Shown in pieces: positions 6,175-6,944 of a stretch of DNA of 6,944 bases. Source of the stretch: Opitutia bacterium. GTDB taxonomy: Bacteria; Verrucomicrobiota; Verrucomicrobiia; Opitutales; Seribacteraceae. How positions within the stretch are numbered: the first letter of the stretch is position 1; the number at the start of each line of letters is the position of its first letter. The notes below the pieces were generated by a model. It did not search any database. It saw only the letters and a program-made list of their open reading frames with translations, and had not been told where the DNA came from. The stretch lies in the NCBI GenBank assembly GCA_018646565.1, contig JABGUO010000037.1:1-6944 (forward strand). The letters run 5' to 3'. The position numbers and the translations under genes are program-made.

Positions 6175-6944
6175 ATGAGCTTATCATCTTTAAAACTTCA
6201 CAATGCAATGTGGCCAGGTCTAGTAGGCAAAGGCGATGACGAAGGACAAGAACCTCCAATTAGTTTGGAAAAAATGTTGGATTTCTCCGCTGCGGCAGAT
6301 GTAGATGGCAGAAAGTTTGATGGGATTGATTATTTTCTTTTTCTCCCCCATACCAATCCAGAGGCAAGTGATGACGAACTTAAATCGATTGCAGACTTAA
6401 TTGCGAGCAAGGGTTTTGATATCGGTTCCTTAGTTGCACCAGTCTGGCCAGGCACTGTTGGTGATTCCGCTATGGGAACGGATGAACAACAGGAGAAGTT
6501 TTTAGACGCAGTAAAGATGGCTTGTCGGATTGCCAAGGTCTTCAACGAGCATGGAGCAAGAAAAGGTGGCGTTATTAGGATCGATTCTGCTGAATTTGGA
6601 GTTGAGCAATGGAAGGCAAATCCCGGCAAGGGAACGGCTCGAATTGTTGACACATTTACCAAGGCCGCGAAAATTGCCGCCGATCATGGCGAGCGACTTG
6701 CCGCCGAAGGAGAAATTTGTTGGGCAGGCATGCACAGTTGGAAAGATATGCTCGATCTGCTCGAAGGTGTCGGAATGCCTGAAACACTAGGGTTTCAAGC
6801 CGATTTAGCCCATACTTATTTATACCTTATGGGATATAATGCATCTGAGCATGCTCTATTACAAGAGGGCTACACCGAGGCCGAATTTTATGCGGCTTAT
6901 GAACAAATGACTGATAAGCTCCGTCCATGGACAATTGATTTCCA
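6175..6944 (+). CDS. Sugar phosphate isomerase/epimerase-like TIM-barrel protein, 3' end beyond the window
   Basis: From the ATG at 6175 the frame is open to the right edge: 256 complete codons with no stop, so the protein is truncated by the window. It starts [20 protein letters not shown] and reads as a cytoplasmic, soluble protein of the xylose isomerase-like TIM-barrel (AP endonuclease 2) superfamily. Candidate divalent-metal ligands typical of that fold are Glu180 (GEICWAGMH), Asp210 and His213 (ADLAHTY); His187 is close to the first of these. I recall similar proteins, annotated only as sugar phosphate isomerase/epimerase, in Verrucomicrobiota and Planctomycetota. The substrate is unknown. 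The gene is divergent from the thioredoxin-like gene and not part of the minus-strand operon. No Shine-Dalgarno sequence precedes the ATG, but the N-terminus fits and no upstream in-frame start looks better. Confidence 0.82.
   Translation, partial: MSLSSLKLHNAMWPGLVGKGDDEGQEPPISLEKMLDFSAAADVDGRKFDGIDYFLFLPHTNPEASDDELKSIADLIASKGFDIGSLVAPVWPGTVGDSAMGTDEQQEKFLDAVKMACRIAKVFNEHGARKGGVIRIDSAEFGVEQWKANPGKGTARIVDTFTKAAKIAADHGERLAAEGEICWAGMHSWKDMLDLLEGVGMPETLGFQADLAHTYLYLMGYNASEHALLQEGYTEAEFYAAYEQMTDKLRPWTIDF

Noticed and set aside
6330..6790. Overlapping open frames on both strands (minus 6330-6662 and 6502-6735, plus 6530-6790)
   Set aside because: All lie inside the isomerase-like gene that reads from 6175 to the window edge with coherent family-like protein sequence; the others look like chance frames.

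Overview
The window looks like a piece of a bacterial chromosome with moderate-to-low GC (roughly 40-45% by eye). It is densely packed and dominated by carbohydrate catabolism. Several proteins resemble families I associate with marine Verrucomicrobiota and neighbouring PVC bacteria: the exported nucleoredoxin-like protein with a WCPPCRGFTP active site, and the xylose-isomerase-like protein at the right edge. The taxon is an inference from recalled family resemblance; there is no rRNA or other marker gene here.

Layout, left to right. (1) At 1-49 on the minus strand is the first part of a gene that runs off the left edge and starts with a signal-peptide-like sequence. (2) From 163 to 5461, five minus-strand genes form a tight operon, transcribed right to left: a UxaA/GarD-family sugar-acid dehydratase, an SDR dehydrogenase, a fumarylacetoacetate-hydrolase (FAH) family hydrolase, a second SDR dehydrogenase, and an LhgO-type FAD oxidase. 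Junctions are 10 nt, 16 nt, a 4-nt ATGA overlap and 6 nt. (3) A Rho-independent terminator at 5463-5488 separates this operon from an upstream minus-strand gene for a small exported thioredoxin-fold protein (5513-6025). (4) A 149-bp divergent intergenic region (6026-6174) is followed by a plus-strand sugar isomerase/epimerase-like gene from 6175 that is still open at the right edge.

How the genes fit together. Dehydratase, SDR, FAH hydrolase and a second SDR are what the non-phosphorylating L-fucose route needs: L-fucose to L-fuconolactone (SDR at 1363-2157), L-fuconate to 2-keto-3-deoxy-L-fuconate (UxaA-like), then to 2,4-diketo-3-deoxy-L-fuconate (SDR at 3025-3804), then hydrolysis to pyruvate plus L-lactate (FAH). 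The first three genes transcribed follow the reaction order. The fuconolactonase, mutarotase, transporter and regulator are not in the window. The two less ordinary points are a UxaA/GarD-type protein in the place usually taken by an enolase-superfamily fuconate dehydratase, and an LhgO-type 2-hydroxyacid oxidase as the last gene. A related sugar such as L-galactose or L-rhamnose remains possible. No mobile element, CRISPR array, tRNA or rRNA was seen.
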